Part shown: positions 5,680 through 5,823 of the stretch, piece after piece | How the letters are laid out: each line of letters begins with the position of its first letter | How positions within the stretch are numbered: position 1 is the stretch's first letter | NCBI GenBank assembly: GCA_016183835.1 | Contig: JACPDV010000752.1 | Span: forward strand, 1 to 5,823 | DNA from: Armatimonadota bacterium | GTDB lineage: Bacteria > Armatimonadota > UBA10988 | Reading direction: 5' to 3' | DNA: 5,823 nt | Translations under genes and position numbers: made by a program | Notes under the pieces: generated by a model | Told to the model about the DNA's origin: nothing | Seen by the model: the letters and a program-made list of their open reading frames with translations, nothing else | Database searches by the model: none

Positions 5680-5817
5680 CAACTCAGCCTGTGTCATTGT
5701 TACTTTGGCGGGAGCTGGCCACCTGGAGGACCGCCGTCTCGGCCGCCGCGGCGCGGCGCCTGAGCCTGGATGGATCTTGCTTGCGCTGGTTCTAACTCCT
5801 TCGGGAGGCTGAGAACT
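5680..5817. other. Intergenic remainder with no gene recognised
   Basis: No convincing ORF, RNA gene or strong promoter is visible. Small palindromes occur, including CGCCGCGGCG (5744-5753) and a CTCC-TTCG-GGAG tetraloop hairpin (5796-5807) whose 3' side overlaps the ribosome binding site of the possible gene at 5818. A loose promoter guess, TTGGCA (5676-5681) with TGTTAC (5698-5703), is too weak to annotate. Confidence 0.4.
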
Positions 5818-5823
5818 ATGCAC
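5818..5823 (+). CDS. Possible 5' end of a plus-strand gene running off the right edge
   Basis: ATG at 5818-5820 has GGGAGG (5803-5808) upstream with 9-nt spacing. Only Met-His is visible, so no product can be named. The gene would be divergent from the lipoprotein operon. The Shine-Dalgarno stretch sits in a short UUCG-type hairpin (5796-5807). Confidence 0.3.

Noticed and set aside
5419..5823. 134-codon minus-strand open frame over the right intergenic region
   Set aside because: It runs through the REP-like repeat and yields the typical spurious repeat-derived peptide PHPSPLLGKERG; no domain is visible.

Overview
The window is uniformly GC-rich and bacterial. It carries four complete protein genes on two strands: two on the plus strand at the left and two on the minus strand at the right. 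Shine-Dalgarno-like sites, GTG/ATG starts and a lipobox-bearing secreted lipoprotein all fit a Gram-negative-type bacterium. An oligogalacturonate-lyase-like propeller, a non-HemE uroporphyrinogen-decarboxylase-family protein and a large NHL lipoprotein together recall the gene content of Armatimonadota or Planctomycetota-like genomes. That placement comes from memory of family distributions and is only a weak inference.

Left part (1-2408, plus strand). A short regulatory stretch holds a perfect 7-bp inverted repeat followed by a consensus TTGACA box. It may lie between divergent genes, because a Shine-Dalgarno/ATG pair faces left at the edge. It precedes an Ogl-like beta-propeller (149-1285) that keeps the metal-site signature Q-x2-H-x-H plus two further histidines. 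A strong interrupted hairpin (1316-1372) separates it from an integral membrane protein (1398-2408) built as a duplicated unit of two TM helices plus a small PH-like beta domain.

Middle (2409-2664). The convergent gap is filled with palindromes: a hairpin starting one base after the stop codon, a second hairpin, and a 96-bp element with 30-nt arms (29/30 complementary). Each arm is itself a 9-4-9 hairpin, which is the architecture of a REPIN (two REP palindromes in inverted orientation).

Right part (2665-5476, minus strand). A secreted six-bladed NHL lipoprotein (5476-3764) is followed after 4 nt by a uroporphyrinogen-decarboxylase/MtaA-like protein (3759-2665), whose ribosome-binding site overlaps the upstream stop codon. 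The two are almost certainly co-transcribed and translationally coupled. Upstream lie a promoter candidate, a 10-bp direct repeat, and a second, unrelated REPIN-like element (5598-5679). A probable new plus-strand gene begins at the very right edge.

I see no CRISPR array, transposase, tRNA or rRNA, and no clear unprecedented multi-gene system. The least ordinary items are the two structured repeat elements and the duplicated membrane protein.
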